This document shows, piece by piece, positions 35,331 to 43,990 of a stretch of DNA of 64,000 bases. The notes under the pieces were generated by a model, which searched no databases, was not told the origin of the DNA, and saw nothing but the letters and a program-made list of their open reading frames with translations. A program made the translations under genes and the position numbers. The DNA is from JBBRMW01 sp965246845 (GTDB taxonomy: Bacteria; Chloroflexota; Anaerolineae; Aggregatilineales; UBA2796). Location: the NCBI GenBank assembly GCA_965246845.1, contig CBDFFR010000005.1, positions 372,001 to 436,000 on the forward strand, written 5' to 3'. Every line of letters starts with the position of its first letter. The first letter of the stretch is position 1.

Positions 35331-37024
35331 CATATTGTCAACAAATTCAAACGGGCAGAAGACCCCTTAAGCGTCGTCTTCTTGTTTTTCCGCGACGGAC
35401 TTTGTTCCTCTGTCGAGCGTGTCTCGTCGGCCTTGCCCGCGATCAGTTTAGCCAGATAGCCAAACGGCGCGTGCAACTTGACCTGAATGATCTGCCCTTC
35501 GGGGGAGACCATGATTTGCTCGACCATCAGACGGAGCAGGTCCCGTTGACCTGTGGGCGTCAAGCCCGCGTACAGTATACCAGCTTTCGCAATGAAGGTG
35601 AGCGCATCATCTAGGTTGGCGATTTGGGCATCCGCTTCAAACGAAAGCGTCTCCAACTGCGCCTGTACCCTTAAGCGCTGGTCGCGCAGTTCACTGAACC
35701 GCTGCATCATATTCTCTTCCGAGAGCAGCCCGGCTTGGTCGAAGCGCAGCAGCGCCATTTCCTCCTCTTTGTTCTTCTTGAGAATGCCTTCCAGTCTGAC
35801 GCGCTCCTGCGCCTTCGGGGTGTGCAGCACAGCGGTCACATCCGCACGATACGCCTCACGAATGGCGGGCAGATGTTTCTCTTCCACCTGGATGTTGTGC
35901 ATCCAGGTGTGTATCTGGTCATCGAGCAGGGTGCAAGGAATGATTTTGTCGATGCTGTGGATACGGTAGTACGATGTCCCGCCTCCTTTGCGACTGGTAT
36001 TCGAGGTGGAACATGTCAGCTTTTCAAGTTCACCGTCTTTACCCGGCACAAAAAGCAGTTGTTGGAGCAAATAGAAGTTACGTGTCTTGTGCTGGCGATT
36101 CTTGTTGCGTTTCTCAAGGATAGCGAGGCCACGCTCGAACTCTTCAGTGCTGACAACTGGCTCCCAGTTCCCACGCCGCGTCTTGGGTGGGACTGTTTCC
36201 CAGTTGTTGTCCACCACCAGCCAGCCGGCATAGAACCAGTTGTGAAAGGCATATGATAGGAACTTGGCCGCTGCTTGACGCTTGCCTTCCGCTGTGACTT
36301 TCACAAAGGGGTCGCCATGTTGCCGGGTGTGGCCCCGCTCGTGGAGCGCTTCGCAGATCGCGGCGAGCGTGTACTGGTCGGTCAGCAGCAGGTCCCACGC
36401 CTCGCGCCATATCTTGAAACGCTCAGGATTGGGTGCAACCCAGTGTTTTTCTTTGGCGTGCTTGCGGCGTTCAACCGCGTCTAGATCACGCTTTTTAGTG
36501 GCTTCGTTCTTATATCCATCCGGTGCGAGCCATGCCCAATCACCGCCGTGTAACTTCTCCTTCATCCCTCCGGTGGTGCGTTGCGAAGTGCGTGAGGACT
36601 CGTGATGGGCGTAGCCCGTCAGCATGGTCAGCATCATGCGCCCTTCCGGAGTTTCTGGTTCAAGTCCCGGACTGAACGCGAAGCGGATGGTGATGCCAAG
36701 CTGGAGAATTTCTTCAACCGCAGTCAGCAACTCGACGTCCTTGCGCCCGAAGCGGTCCACATGGTACATCCCCAAATGTGAGAACTTGCCCAAGCGTGCA
36801 TCCGCCAGCAAGCGCTGGTAATCAGCGCGACCGGTGATCTTGCCGCTCATCGTATCGGCATACGTCTCGATCAGCGGTAGACACGAAGGAGCGATGAGAA
36901 CATTCTCGATGCTGCGATGCTGATAGCCTTGCGAGCGTTCTGGCGCTTGCGCATCTTCATCGCTCGTGCGGAGATATTCAGCCCAACCGGGCGTCAGCGG
37001 AATTTGAACTTTTTTCTTCTTCAT
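35270..37024 (-). CDS. Large serine recombinase (integrase), C-terminus read through the tRNA
   Basis: A 584-residue site-specific recombinase. The catalytic domain begins with AEYLRTSDEDAQAPERSQ, where Ser of RTSDED is the likely nucleophile, followed by GRADYQRLLADARLGKF, then YHVDRFGRKDVELL. The recombinase domain has FKIWREAWDLLLTDQY. A degenerate zinc-ribbon region has only two clear Cys. A coiled coil (about residues 400-470) precedes the C-terminus. The last 20 or so codons are antisense to the tRNA-Arg gene and the stop TGA lies at 35272-35270. This is the layout expected when the element's attachment site is in the tRNA. It is probably the mobilising enzyme of the accessory region. 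No second attachment site is visible. Confidence 0.9.
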   Translation of the reverse strand: MKKKKVQIPLTPGWAEYLRTSDEDAQAPERSQGYQHRSIENVLIAPSCLPLIETYADTMSGKITGRADYQRLLADARLGKFSHLGMYHVDRFGRKDVELLTAVEEILQLGITIRFAFSPGLEPETPEGRMMLTMLTGYAHHESSRTSQRTTGGMKEKLHGGDWAWLAPDGYKNEATKKRDLDAVERRKHAKEKHWVAPNPERFKIWREAWDLLLTDQYTLAAICEALHERGHTRQHGDPFVKVTAEGKRQAAAKFLSYAFHNWFYAGWLVVDNNWETVPPKTRRGNWEPVVSTEEFERGLAILEKRNKNRQHKTRNFYLLQQLLFVPGKDGELEKLTCSTSNTSRKGGGTSYYRIHSIDKIIPCTLLDDQIHTWMHNIQVEEKHLPAIREAYRADVTAVLHTPKAQERVRLEGILKKNKEEEMALLRFDQAGLLSEENMMQRFSELRDQRLRVQAQLETLSFEADAQIANLDDALTFIAKAGILYAGLTPTGQRDLLRLMVEQIMVSPEGQIIQVKLHAPFGYLAKLIAGKADETRSTEEQSPSRKNKKTTLKGSSARLNLLTICVPAGNRTQVYGFGGHHSIR

Positions 37025-37067
37025 AGTCCGAGTGTAGATATGAGGTGCGAACGGTCAGTGCTGCATC

Positions 37068-37934
37068 TTACAGCTCTTCAACGTTGCCGTGTTGAAACGA
37101 GCCGCTGACGCGCAGGAGCAGCAGCCAGAGTGCCTCAATAGCGCGAAGTGTTTCAGCATCCAGCGCTTCAAGTTCTTTGTTCTCAGGGTAGATCAGCCAG
37201 TACAGCTTCTCGACATTGGAGGGGATGTTTTTGTGCGGGAGCAGCGCATTCAGCGCCACGGAGACATTGGTGTGGCTCATCACCAGGCGCAGCGACTTGG
37301 CGGAAATATGCTGTGCCGCGTCATTGCGAAACAGGAGTTGCAGTCGTTCCAGCACTGCACCTGCGGTGATGGTTTCTACCGTGTCATTCGTCAGCTTTCC
37401 AAACGCACTGCCCAAGAACCGACCCAGGCGGTCGGTCAGCACGAAACGACGTTCCTTGAACATTGGGAACTGCTTTTGCAGCTTGCGCACTGCACTAAGC
37501 ACGTCCTGAATGTCTTCACTGGGTGAGGCGATGCCGCTCACTTTTTCAAGTGAGTTAAGCATTCCGAGAAGCAATTCTTGCTTGTCGATTGGGAGCTTGT
37601 CAAAGCGCAGCGCGAGGTATTCCGCGCGAACGCTGATGTTGAAAGCGACACGCGCTTTGCTGATGAACCCTGCTGCCTGAAAGACGCGCAACTCATCCAG
37701 ACCGAGGATGTTTGACACACGCTTAAGAACGTGCGCTTGTGGTCCCACAGCATCCGGTCCGGCTTCTTCCCTGAGTAGATTACGGATAGTTCCTTCCGAA
37801 ACGCCTGCGGCTTTTGCGAGGCGCAGGTTACTCATGTGCTGGTTGTTCATTGCATCGCGAAGTATCTGGTGCAGGGGAATATCCGTCTCCTCTGCCGAAT
37901 GACTTGTCTTGTTTAGTTCTGCCTCCGGATTCAT
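37068..37934 (-). CDS. HTH regulator with C-terminal helical domain
   Basis: The start is ATG 37934 (MNPEAELNKTSHS) with AGAGGAGA 8 nt upstream. The ATG-less extension above it is shadow. An HTH of the Cro/XRE type lies at about residues 50-80 (SNLRLAKAAGVSEGTIRNLL). The remaining 190 residues are helical and not recognised. A 14-bp palindrome lies 38 nt upstream, a likely operator, so it probably regulates itself and the recombinase gene it precedes (43-nt gap). It is typical of mobile-element regulators. Confidence 0.75.
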   Translation of the reverse strand: MNPEAELNKTSHSAEETDIPLHQILRDAMNNQHMSNLRLAKAAGVSEGTIRNLLREEAGPDAVGPQAHVLKRVSNILGLDELRVFQAAGFISKARVAFNISVRAEYLALRFDKLPIDKQELLLGMLNSLEKVSGIASPSEDIQDVLSAVRKLQKQFPMFKERRFVLTDRLGRFLGSAFGKLTNDTVETITAGAVLERLQLLFRNDAAQHISAKSLRLVMSHTNVSVALNALLPHKNIPSNVEKLYWLIYPENKELEALDAETLRAIEALWLLLLRVSGSFQHGNVEEL

Positions 37935-37971
37935 GATTTGCTCTCCTCTTGCGTCGACCGCAACTGCGTAG

Positions 37972-37985
37972 TACGATATATCGTA
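37972..37985. promoter_or_regulatory. Palindromic operator candidate
   Basis: TACGATATATCGTA is a perfect 14-bp palindrome, 37 nt upstream of the HTH regulator start. A half-site-like GCGATACG follows at about 37993-38000. The position and symmetry fit a dimeric repressor operator. Which protein binds is not shown. Confidence 0.5.
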
Positions 37986-38276
37986 ATCATTTGCGATACG
38001 TTGACACAAAGATAGTGCGACTCGGCAAAAGAGTCAAGCACCAGTTTTGGAGAGCAGAGGATAAATGCGAAAGAGCAGGAGAAAGATGACGCACGGGTGT
38101 TGCTGGGTCGGGTGCTGAATGCGGGTCAACTCCTCGCGCAAGCTGCCTTCCAGAAACGGAAGGATGAACGTGGAGAAACGACGCATAAGTTTCATATGGA
38201 AACAGCACCGAATGACGCGCAGCGTTCCCAATCCGCTCACCGTGGTCCCGAAAAGTAAGCGAGCCTCCGCGCAAAC

Positions 38277-38457
38277 ATGGCGCGCTTGGCGCGCGCCATA
38301 CGACGTGCAAAAGCACGTCGCGCACCCCTGCCGCCGGCAAGGTTTCACAAGGGTGGAGTCTACGCGGCAGGGGGAGCCAGCTAAAAAGCTGGCTCCTCAA
38401 GCGCCGGAGGGCTTAATGCAGCGTGCTTTGCACGCCGCCGCGATGCTAACGCATCGC
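38277..38457. other. Array of six hairpins in a 650-bp noncoding gap
   Basis: The gap 37935-38586 has no credible gene, but 180 bp of it are packed with perfect stems. They are ATGGCGCGC/GCGCGCCAT (38277-38299), CGACGTGC-AAAA-GCACGTCG (38301-38320), CCCCTGCCGC/GCGGCAGGGG (38325-38373), GGAGCCAGCT-AAAA-AGCTGGCTCC (38373-38396), GCGTGC-TTT-GCACGC (38421-38435) and GCGATGC-TAAC-GCATCGC (38440-38457). Loops are mostly 3-5 nt. It lies 130 bp before the HU-RHH-relaxase genes. An origin of transfer, a single-strand origin or a structured RNA are all possible. None is demonstrated. Confidence 0.7.
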
Positions 38458-38586
38458 ACACGCCGCTCGCCTGTGGTCGCGAAGCCCACCTCCCACACAG
38501 CACAGTTCCGTTCATTGAGGACAAAAAAGTGCAGCAGGTGTCAAGCACGACACGTAATGCAAAAATGATTGCAAAGGAGTAGCACG

Positions 38587-38922
38587 ATGAACCATCGGCA
38601 GTGTATCGCGGCAGTAGCACGCAAGCTGCGCCAGTTCACCCAGCGCGACGTGAGCGACATGCTCGAAGTGCTGGCCGAAGTATGGGGTGAAGAGTTGCAA
38701 AAACCGGGTGGCTTCATCCGCATCGAAGGTTTAGGCAAGCTGTACGTTGAGCAGCAGACGCTACACACCCCTACAGCGGTACGCGCTGCAATGCTGCGCA
38801 AGCGCCCCGGTCAGGCAGTCCCGCCGCTCATGCGCCGCACCTACTTCCGCTTCGCGCCAGCCAGGTCGCTCCATCGCAGGATTGCAACGCAGCCTGTCGC
38901 AGCAGAGGAGCATCACGAATGA
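38587..38922 (+). CDS. HU/IHF-like DNA-binding protein
   Basis: A 111-residue HU-family protein. The start is ATG 38587, giving MNHRQCIAAVARKL, with AAAGGAG 7 nt upstream. HU-like features are the N-terminal helices, the arm segment GGFIRIEGLGKLYVEQQ, and RRTYFRFAPARSL near the end, which corresponds to the conserved FKPGKALK region. It has a longer C-terminal tail than housekeeping HU. HU-like proteins bend DNA in relaxosomes and recombination complexes. The stop overlaps the RHH gene start (ATGA). Confidence 0.8.
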   Translation: MNHRQCIAAVARKLRQFTQRDVSDMLEVLAEVWGEELQKPGGFIRIEGLGKLYVEQQTLHTPTAVRAAMLRKRPGQAVPPLMRRTYFRFAPARSLHRRIATQPVAAEEHHE

Positions 38923-39281
38923 CAAAGCCAACCTTCAATCACCGCCTGACGGTGAATGTCACACCCGACATGGACCGCTACCTGGAGGACCTCGCGCGCA
39001 CGCGCACACGGCAGGGTAAGCCTGTCTCGAAAGCAGATGTCATCCGCGAAGCGATACGCCATTACATGGATGTGCAGGAAGACCTCACCGGCTCCCGCAA
39101 GCAGATCGCGCGCTCACTGGATGCAAAGCTGCAAACCATGCACCAATCTGTTGAGTCGCTCGATACTCAGATGCAAGCGCTGCGTACCGAGGTGAAGACG
39201 CACAACAGCGTCATCGAGAGTTGGAAGGGCGCTATTCAACCGCTGCTGAACTACATCGCAGAAAGGCGTATCACAAAATAG
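38919..39281 (+). CDS. RHH (ribbon-helix-helix) mobilisation accessory protein, MobC-like
   Basis: A 120-residue protein. Residues 5-55 form a ribbon-helix-helix DNA-binding domain: HRLTVNVTPDMDRYLEDLAR then KADVIREAIRHYMD. A long C-terminal helix (residues 60-105) is a probable coiled coil. Such proteins bind the origin of transfer beside a relaxase. It overlaps the HU-like gene by 4 nt and is followed by the relaxase-like gene with a 28-nt gap, so the three form one operon. Confidence 0.75.
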   Translation: MTKPTFNHRLTVNVTPDMDRYLEDLARTRTRQGKPVSKADVIREAIRHYMDVQEDLTGSRKQIARSLDAKLQTMHQSVESLDTQMQALRTEVKTHNSVIESWKGAIQPLLNYIAERRITK

Positions 39282-39309
39282 GTAGCAGAGAAACGGGAGA
39301 AAGTGGCGA

Positions 39310-40104
39310 ATGGATCGCAAGTTAAGCGTCGTCGCAAACGTGCGCTATCAATCCTCGAAAGGTGGCGGCGGTGGGCGCAGCCTGAAAGGATTACTGCGCT
39401 ACTTCCAGTATCGTGATGACCGTGACGGTCACATCAAGCAGGAACAAGGGTTGGAGCGTTGGGTAGATAAGGGGTTGGGACGCAACTTCCAAAACGTCGC
39501 TGCGAACTGCGACGCGCTCAGGTCGGAGCATGTGCAGGCGTTCCTGTTCGTCATCAATCCTAACCCGGACTTAATCCGGCTTGTACCCGATGAGCGGCGT
39601 GAAGTGTTCGTCAAAGACCTTACCGAGCAAACCGTCGAAGCGTTCTTCGAGGCGCGCAATGTGGAGGGTATCGAGTACAGCTATGCTTACCACAATAGAG
39701 TCACAGACGATACCGAAGCGCCGGGGCGTGACAATCCACACACGCACGTTGTCCTGCCTGGCACATACGACAGCTTTGCGGACGGCGAGCGGCTGCCGCT
39801 TTACATGAACCGCAGCAAACGCGAGAACCACATCGACATGCTGCACAAAGTCGCACAGGAAAAAATAGACCTGCTCTTGCAGCGCGAGGTCGGTCTTGAT
39901 TGGGAGCAGCGCTACGATGCGTGGGCGATGGCGCAAGAAGTAGAACGCGAACGTGCATTAGCGGAAACACTCACGCGGGAAGGGTTTGACGTGGACGCAG
40001 ACTTCAAGCTGCCAGAGATCATCCCCGAAGCAGTGGCAAAGCTAGACAGGTGGTTTGGGATGAAAGAGAAGCCAGTTGCGGGACCGTCGCTTGATATAAG
40101 CTAA
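39310..40104 (+). CDS. Relaxase-like mobilisation nuclease
   Basis: A 264-residue protein. Features compatible with MobP/VirD2-like relaxases are SLKGLLRYFQYRDDRDGH near the N-terminus and the His cluster in DNPHTHVVLPGTYDSF, which resembles the metal-binding HxH motif. The middle has VQAFLFVINPNPDLIRLV and VEAFFEARNVEGIEYSYAY. A relaxase nicks and covalently holds the 5' end of the transferred strand. The candidate tyrosine cannot be chosen with confidence. It follows HU and RHH genes. No coupling protein or mating-pair genes are present, so the element would be mobilisable rather than self-transmissible. Confidence 0.6.
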   Translation: MDRKLSVVANVRYQSSKGGGGGRSLKGLLRYFQYRDDRDGHIKQEQGLERWVDKGLGRNFQNVAANCDALRSEHVQAFLFVINPNPDLIRLVPDERREVFVKDLTEQTVEAFFEARNVEGIEYSYAYHNRVTDDTEAPGRDNPHTHVVLPGTYDSFADGERLPLYMNRSKRENHIDMLHKVAQEKIDLLLQREVGLDWEQRYDAWAMAQEVERERALAETLTREGFDVDADFKLPEIIPEAVAKLDRWFGMKEKPVAGPSLDIS

Positions 40105-40171
40105 TTAGTCTCTATCTGGATGCTTGGACGCAGACATGATCCGAACGACAATGTTTTGCGACGGTATTGAG

Positions 40172-42553
40172 TCATGGCGCAAAGTTCCATAGGTACTGTC
40201 CTACCTGTTCAAGTGCATTGGCCGGAACAATCGAGCTGGTGAATATCTCTTTGCTCGCGCAGAGAGCCAAAATTTCGACACTGCGCTCCGTTCTCATTGC
40301 CCAGAGATGATCCAGTGTTGCATGACGAATAGTTCTCAGGTGTGCGACACGATTTTCCACAACATCGAGAAACCATACTAAACTGGCAAGCCGATACCCG
40401 GTAGCTTCTATCTGCTGCGCGCTTTCAAGTCCTGCTTCCACTGCATTGACGCGGATCGGACCTTTGGTTGCTATCGCCACACTGCGCAGCGCGCTTGCGC
40501 GCCAATATTGCGACTCAAGGGTAAGTGCTAAAGACAAGCCATTCTCACCTTCCAAACGTGCCGCCAAACCACTCAACGCGGCATTCCGCTGATCCGGATC
40601 GGTCAGACGTTGGGCGGCTTCGATAGCAATACGAATGAGATCACCTTGAACATATGGCGCACTATGTGTCACTATAGCCGCAGCGATAGACTCATCTGCT
40701 AAAGGTTCTAAGTACTGCACTTTAGTCTGAAACAGATGCGATAACATCTGCTGACGGTTGGACTCATCGACGTACTTCAGCAGATTTGCATATACGTTAT
40801 AGAATTGACCCCAATCCGCGTTTAGCCCCACCCGGAGGACACGCTCGCGTACTTCTCCCTCAAGAAACGGAATCAAGCGTACCGCCGTGTAAATTTTCAA
40901 GTAATCTTCGTCTGACTTATCTTGCACTGCATCGGCAACCTTTAAGCACTCAGTTATTGCACGCTTGCGCTGGTCATCACGCAAATAGGGTAGTAAACCA
41001 GAGAACGTCCAGACGGTGCTAAGTGCATCAGACAATTCAAATGCGGTATCAAACGCAACATCGATAAGTGGTGCAGGCAAACTTGGGGCGATTACCTCAA
41101 CTGCATCCGCCACATAGTCGGAAAAGTATTCCTGAAGGGCGTTCTCCAATACGAAGGGAAATATTTTGTCCTGCAAATCTCCCGACAAATATTGAGCAAG
41201 GTTGGCAAGCGCGTAGCCAAACCAGCGTGTGTTCAGGGCTGCTTTTGCAGCAGCATCAAACTTGGGAATCAGCGTCGAAAGTTCTACGATTTGTCCCTCG
41301 TTCTCGTCCTGTAGTTTTTTGCGCGCATCCTCAATCTTTGTCCAGGCTGATGCACGCCGTTCGCTGTTGCGAATTTGGTTCACAGATTGCTCGATAGACT
41401 GCACAATGGAAGCATATTGTGTTTGAAGCGACTCAGTGTCGAAGAGGCGAAGCAATGCCTCTACTCGTTCCACAGGGTCTCTAATTGCCAACGCTGCATC
41501 CAGCACTTCAATCTGCTGTTCCTGTGGGAGATAATCTACCAACGCATATAACGCTCTTGCACGCGCGATAGGCGATGCTACCGTGCGTACCACTTCAATA
41601 ATCTGCTTTTGCATTTCATCGTCGGCTACCTCTGCCATTGCTTGTAGTTGGTACTCATTCCATCTGCTACTGGCGCGCATGGTCTCAAGGCTGACACCAA
41701 TGACCTGTTGAAGCTGCTCACCCTCAAGGTGCGGTAGTAACCACCGGAGTGCATTAAGTCGATATGCGACGTCCTCAACCGCGAGCGATGCAGAAAGTAG
41801 TGATTGTGCAGCCTCCGTTTTCCTCAGTTCGCCTAGCTCATCGATGACGCCAATAATTCCAAACGCTCGCAACCAGGGGTCAACAATCGTCAGTGCGAGT
41901 GCATAGGCTGTCTCTCGTTGGGCATCGTTCATCGCTGGATTCAGATTGCGCAATGCTGCGGCCACAACTGCCTCGTTACTTCCTGTTTGCAGGCGTGGCA
42001 AAAGATGCTCAATAAGCGCTTCATCAAGGTGCGGTTGGTACGCGCGCCAAATCGTGTCGAAGATCGTCCAGTCCGAGGATGAACTTGCAAGCATAATCTC
42101 AACAAAATCGGAAAGCTGCTGCGTCAGAGCATCACCCGTTGACTGAGACAACAGGCTCACAAGGTAATTTGCGTCTTTGTAAGTCTCCGGTATGACGGGC
42201 GCATCATGAAGTTGTGCTTCGTCAGGAGACACACCCCAGAGTTGTTCGTCCAAGTCGATGCTGGTGACATTCGACGGCAAAAGGCTATTCAAAGTGGTGT
42301 AAATCAAGGCAAGATAGACGCACGTTGCCAGTGCGGTTGGTTCCTGTCCTGAGTTGATCGCCTGCCTCGCTTGCTCATCTGCGACTTGCCAGGCGTGCAA
42401 TAGATTACTGCGTTGCTCCTCAACCTCTAGCTGCGAATTGTAGGAAGAGCTAAAAGCACCGAGAAATGCGGCTAACTCAGGGGCAGTGGGTAAAGACCGT
42501 GTGAAATCATAGTGTACTGTCACAAAATTCTCGCCGTATTCAGCATTGTTCAT
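40172..42553 (-). CDS. HEAT-repeat-like alpha-solenoid protein of unknown function
   Basis: A protein of 793 residues made almost wholly of alpha-helical repeats of about 35-45 residues, for example VASPIARARALYALVDYLPQ, AIRDPVERVEALLRLFD and AAQRLTDPDQRNAALSGLAA. Each has the HEAT-like pattern of Leu/Ala/Arg and Asp-Pro turns. The N-terminal 60 residues (ENFVTVHYDFTRSLP) look different. No catalytic motif is visible. The start is ATG 42553; the upstream TTG at 42577 has no ribosome site. Composition is more AT-rich than the core genome. It lies beside the defence locus and may be a scaffold or sensor. That is inference. Confidence 0.7.
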   Translation of the reverse strand: MNNAEYGENFVTVHYDFTRSLPTAPELAAFLGAFSSSYNSQLEVEEQRSNLLHAWQVADEQARQAINSGQEPTALATCVYLALIYTTLNSLLPSNVTSIDLDEQLWGVSPDEAQLHDAPVIPETYKDANYLVSLLSQSTGDALTQQLSDFVEIMLASSSSDWTIFDTIWRAYQPHLDEALIEHLLPRLQTGSNEAVVAAALRNLNPAMNDAQRETAYALALTIVDPWLRAFGIIGVIDELGELRKTEAAQSLLSASLAVEDVAYRLNALRWLLPHLEGEQLQQVIGVSLETMRASSRWNEYQLQAMAEVADDEMQKQIIEVVRTVASPIARARALYALVDYLPQEQQIEVLDAALAIRDPVERVEALLRLFDTESLQTQYASIVQSIEQSVNQIRNSERRASAWTKIEDARKKLQDENEGQIVELSTLIPKFDAAAKAALNTRWFGYALANLAQYLSGDLQDKIFPFVLENALQEYFSDYVADAVEVIAPSLPAPLIDVAFDTAFELSDALSTVWTFSGLLPYLRDDQRKRAITECLKVADAVQDKSDEDYLKIYTAVRLIPFLEGEVRERVLRVGLNADWGQFYNVYANLLKYVDESNRQQMLSHLFQTKVQYLEPLADESIAAAIVTHSAPYVQGDLIRIAIEAAQRLTDPDQRNAALSGLAARLEGENGLSLALTLESQYWRASALRSVAIATKGPIRVNAVEAGLESAQQIEATGYRLASLVWFLDVVENRVAHLRTIRHATLDHLWAMRTERSVEILALCASKEIFTSSIVPANALEQVGQYLWNFAP

Positions 42554-42603
42554 GCTGTGCTTGCGGGCGGAGGGCAAGACACTAAATCGAAGGTAAGCAA
42601 ATT

Positions 42604-42690
42604 ATGCGTCGTTTCAAGATATTTAGCAAAAGTCGCACGCCTCACGTGATGCTGTTACGCGAGCTTGAAGACGCGGCGAGTGAAATGTGA
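42604..42690 (+). CDS. Short candidate ORF (28 residues)
   Basis: ATG 42604 to TGA 42690 encodes a 28-residue basic peptide (MRRFKIFSKSRTPHVMLLRE and a short acidic end). AAGG lies 10 nt upstream. It sits divergent from the HEAT-like gene in an otherwise empty 166-bp gap. The length is too short for composition tests, so it may be chance. Confidence 0.2.
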   Translation: MRRFKIFSKSRTPHVMLLRELEDAASEM

Positions 42691-42719
42691 AATATCTTCA
42701 CCTTTCGCTGCTGTAGCGC

Positions 42720-43931
42720 CTACTTCCCACCTGACCATGTGAGACTATCTACATCGTCGGGGAGTGTAATCGTTTTCACGGTCTTGTCCGGCAAAGTCAT
42801 GATGTAGACATGCTTCGCGTCATCGAAGTAGGTCAGCAATTTATCGGACGAGTCTAGCATCGGGCGGTACTTCTGCGTAGCATCAACCAAAAACGCGGTT
42901 ACTATTTTCGTTGCTGTATCCATCACGTACAGATTGCCATCATCGGCACTAAATATAATTTGCGTCCCGGTCGAATTGTACGTCGCCCAGCTTACGTTGT
43001 AAGGGATTTCCGCGAGTTCACCCCATGCCGAAGGATCGTTGCAGCCGCAGAGCGGATCAAGCAGGAAAAATGTGCTTACCTTAAGACGGGTATTCGCAAT
43101 GACCAGCAGTTTTCCCGTAACCGGATCGCTGATCGGTGCTGCACTTATCTTCGCTGAAAATCCAAGATAGCGCGCTGCATCAGTTGCAAATGATCGGGTC
43201 ATCTGGAGCCAGTATACAAAATCGCCCGTGTTCCCATGACCGTCGGCTCCTTGTGCCATATAAGCAAGCGCCTTCCCACCGGGTCCCCAGACTGGCGCAC
43301 GATGATTGCCGAAACTGTTTAATATCGTTTGCTTGCCGTTGGTGTAGATGACAATCCGCGTGTCCACATCAATAAACGCAAGTGACTTTCGGTCCGGAGA
43401 TGCAGCGACATCATAGCCGCGCAGCGATAAGGACCTCAAACCGCCATCTGCCGTGTAGCTGAACATGCTACCGTCGCTCAATCCGATAATCAGCTCCCCT
43501 GCCATAAAAGATGGGAGCGTATTTTGTGGCGGCGCTTCGGAAAGTTGAAGTGTCGGCAAAAGCGTTGTGACAACCGGATTTGTTGGCACGGGAGTTGAAG
43601 TGAGGACCTGACTGGTGGGAAGCACGGTCGGGGCAATGGTTTCTGTCAACGTTGGCATCGGCGTAGGGGGCTGATTGGTATGCAGGATGACTGGAACAAT
43701 CGTGTTTGTTGAGATTGGCGTTGGTGTTGGAGCCGGCGAACCCATGATTCCGGAGCGTGATAGAAGAATGCCCGCGAACACGCCGACGCCGAGCAAGACG
43801 AGAACGGTAGCAATCCGCACGAAAGTTTTACGGAACGAGGGATACAAACCCTCTTTCGATTTACGCCCGTCGGTCTCCTTTACCTCGTGAATCTCGCCAT
43901 CACTTCCCAGCGTGAATTTCCCACGACCCAT
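42720..43931 (-). CDS. Membrane-anchored beta-propeller protein
   Basis: A 403-residue protein with a polar N-terminus, one membrane helix at about residues 38-60 (TVLVLLGVGVFAGILL) and a Thr/Pro-rich linker (residues 67-130). The C-terminal 265 residues form a TolB/WD-like propeller with SPDRKSLAFIDVDT, APVWGPGGKALAYM and VSWATYNSTGTQIIFSADD. A strong AAGGAGGT ribosome site lies 9 nt before ATG 43931. It lies downstream of the ATPase gene on the same strand (59-nt gap), so it may be cotranscribed with the defence locus. The function is unknown. Confidence 0.75.
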   Translation of the reverse strand: MGRGKFTLGSDGEIHEVKETDGRKSKEGLYPSFRKTFVRIATVLVLLGVGVFAGILLSRSGIMGSPAPTPTPISTNTIVPVILHTNQPPTPMPTLTETIAPTVLPTSQVLTSTPVPTNPVVTTLLPTLQLSEAPPQNTLPSFMAGELIIGLSDGSMFSYTADGGLRSLSLRGYDVAASPDRKSLAFIDVDTRIVIYTNGKQTILNSFGNHRAPVWGPGGKALAYMAQGADGHGNTGDFVYWLQMTRSFATDAARYLGFSAKISAAPISDPVTGKLLVIANTRLKVSTFFLLDPLCGCNDPSAWGELAEIPYNVSWATYNSTGTQIIFSADDGNLYVMDTATKIVTAFLVDATQKYRPMLDSSDKLLTYFDDAKHVYIMTLPDKTVKTITLPDDVDSLTWSGGK

Positions 43932-43990
43932 GAAGCCGACCTCCTTAACATCTTGAACGTGACGCTACAGCCCACTGTAAAGTGTACCCG

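Noticed and set aside
35200..35331. Upstream extension of the beta-propeller gene
   Set aside because: It translates the antisense of the tRNA-Arg gene and of its promoter. The signal-peptide start at 35199 is better.
38277..38457. CRISPR array
   Set aside because: The stems differ in sequence and there is no constant repeat with equal-length spacers. No cas gene is present in the window.
38119..38568. Open frame of 149 codons over the hairpin array
   Set aside because: The frame is rich in Arg, Ala and His created by the palindromes, has no ribosome site and matches no family. The region is better read as noncoding structure.
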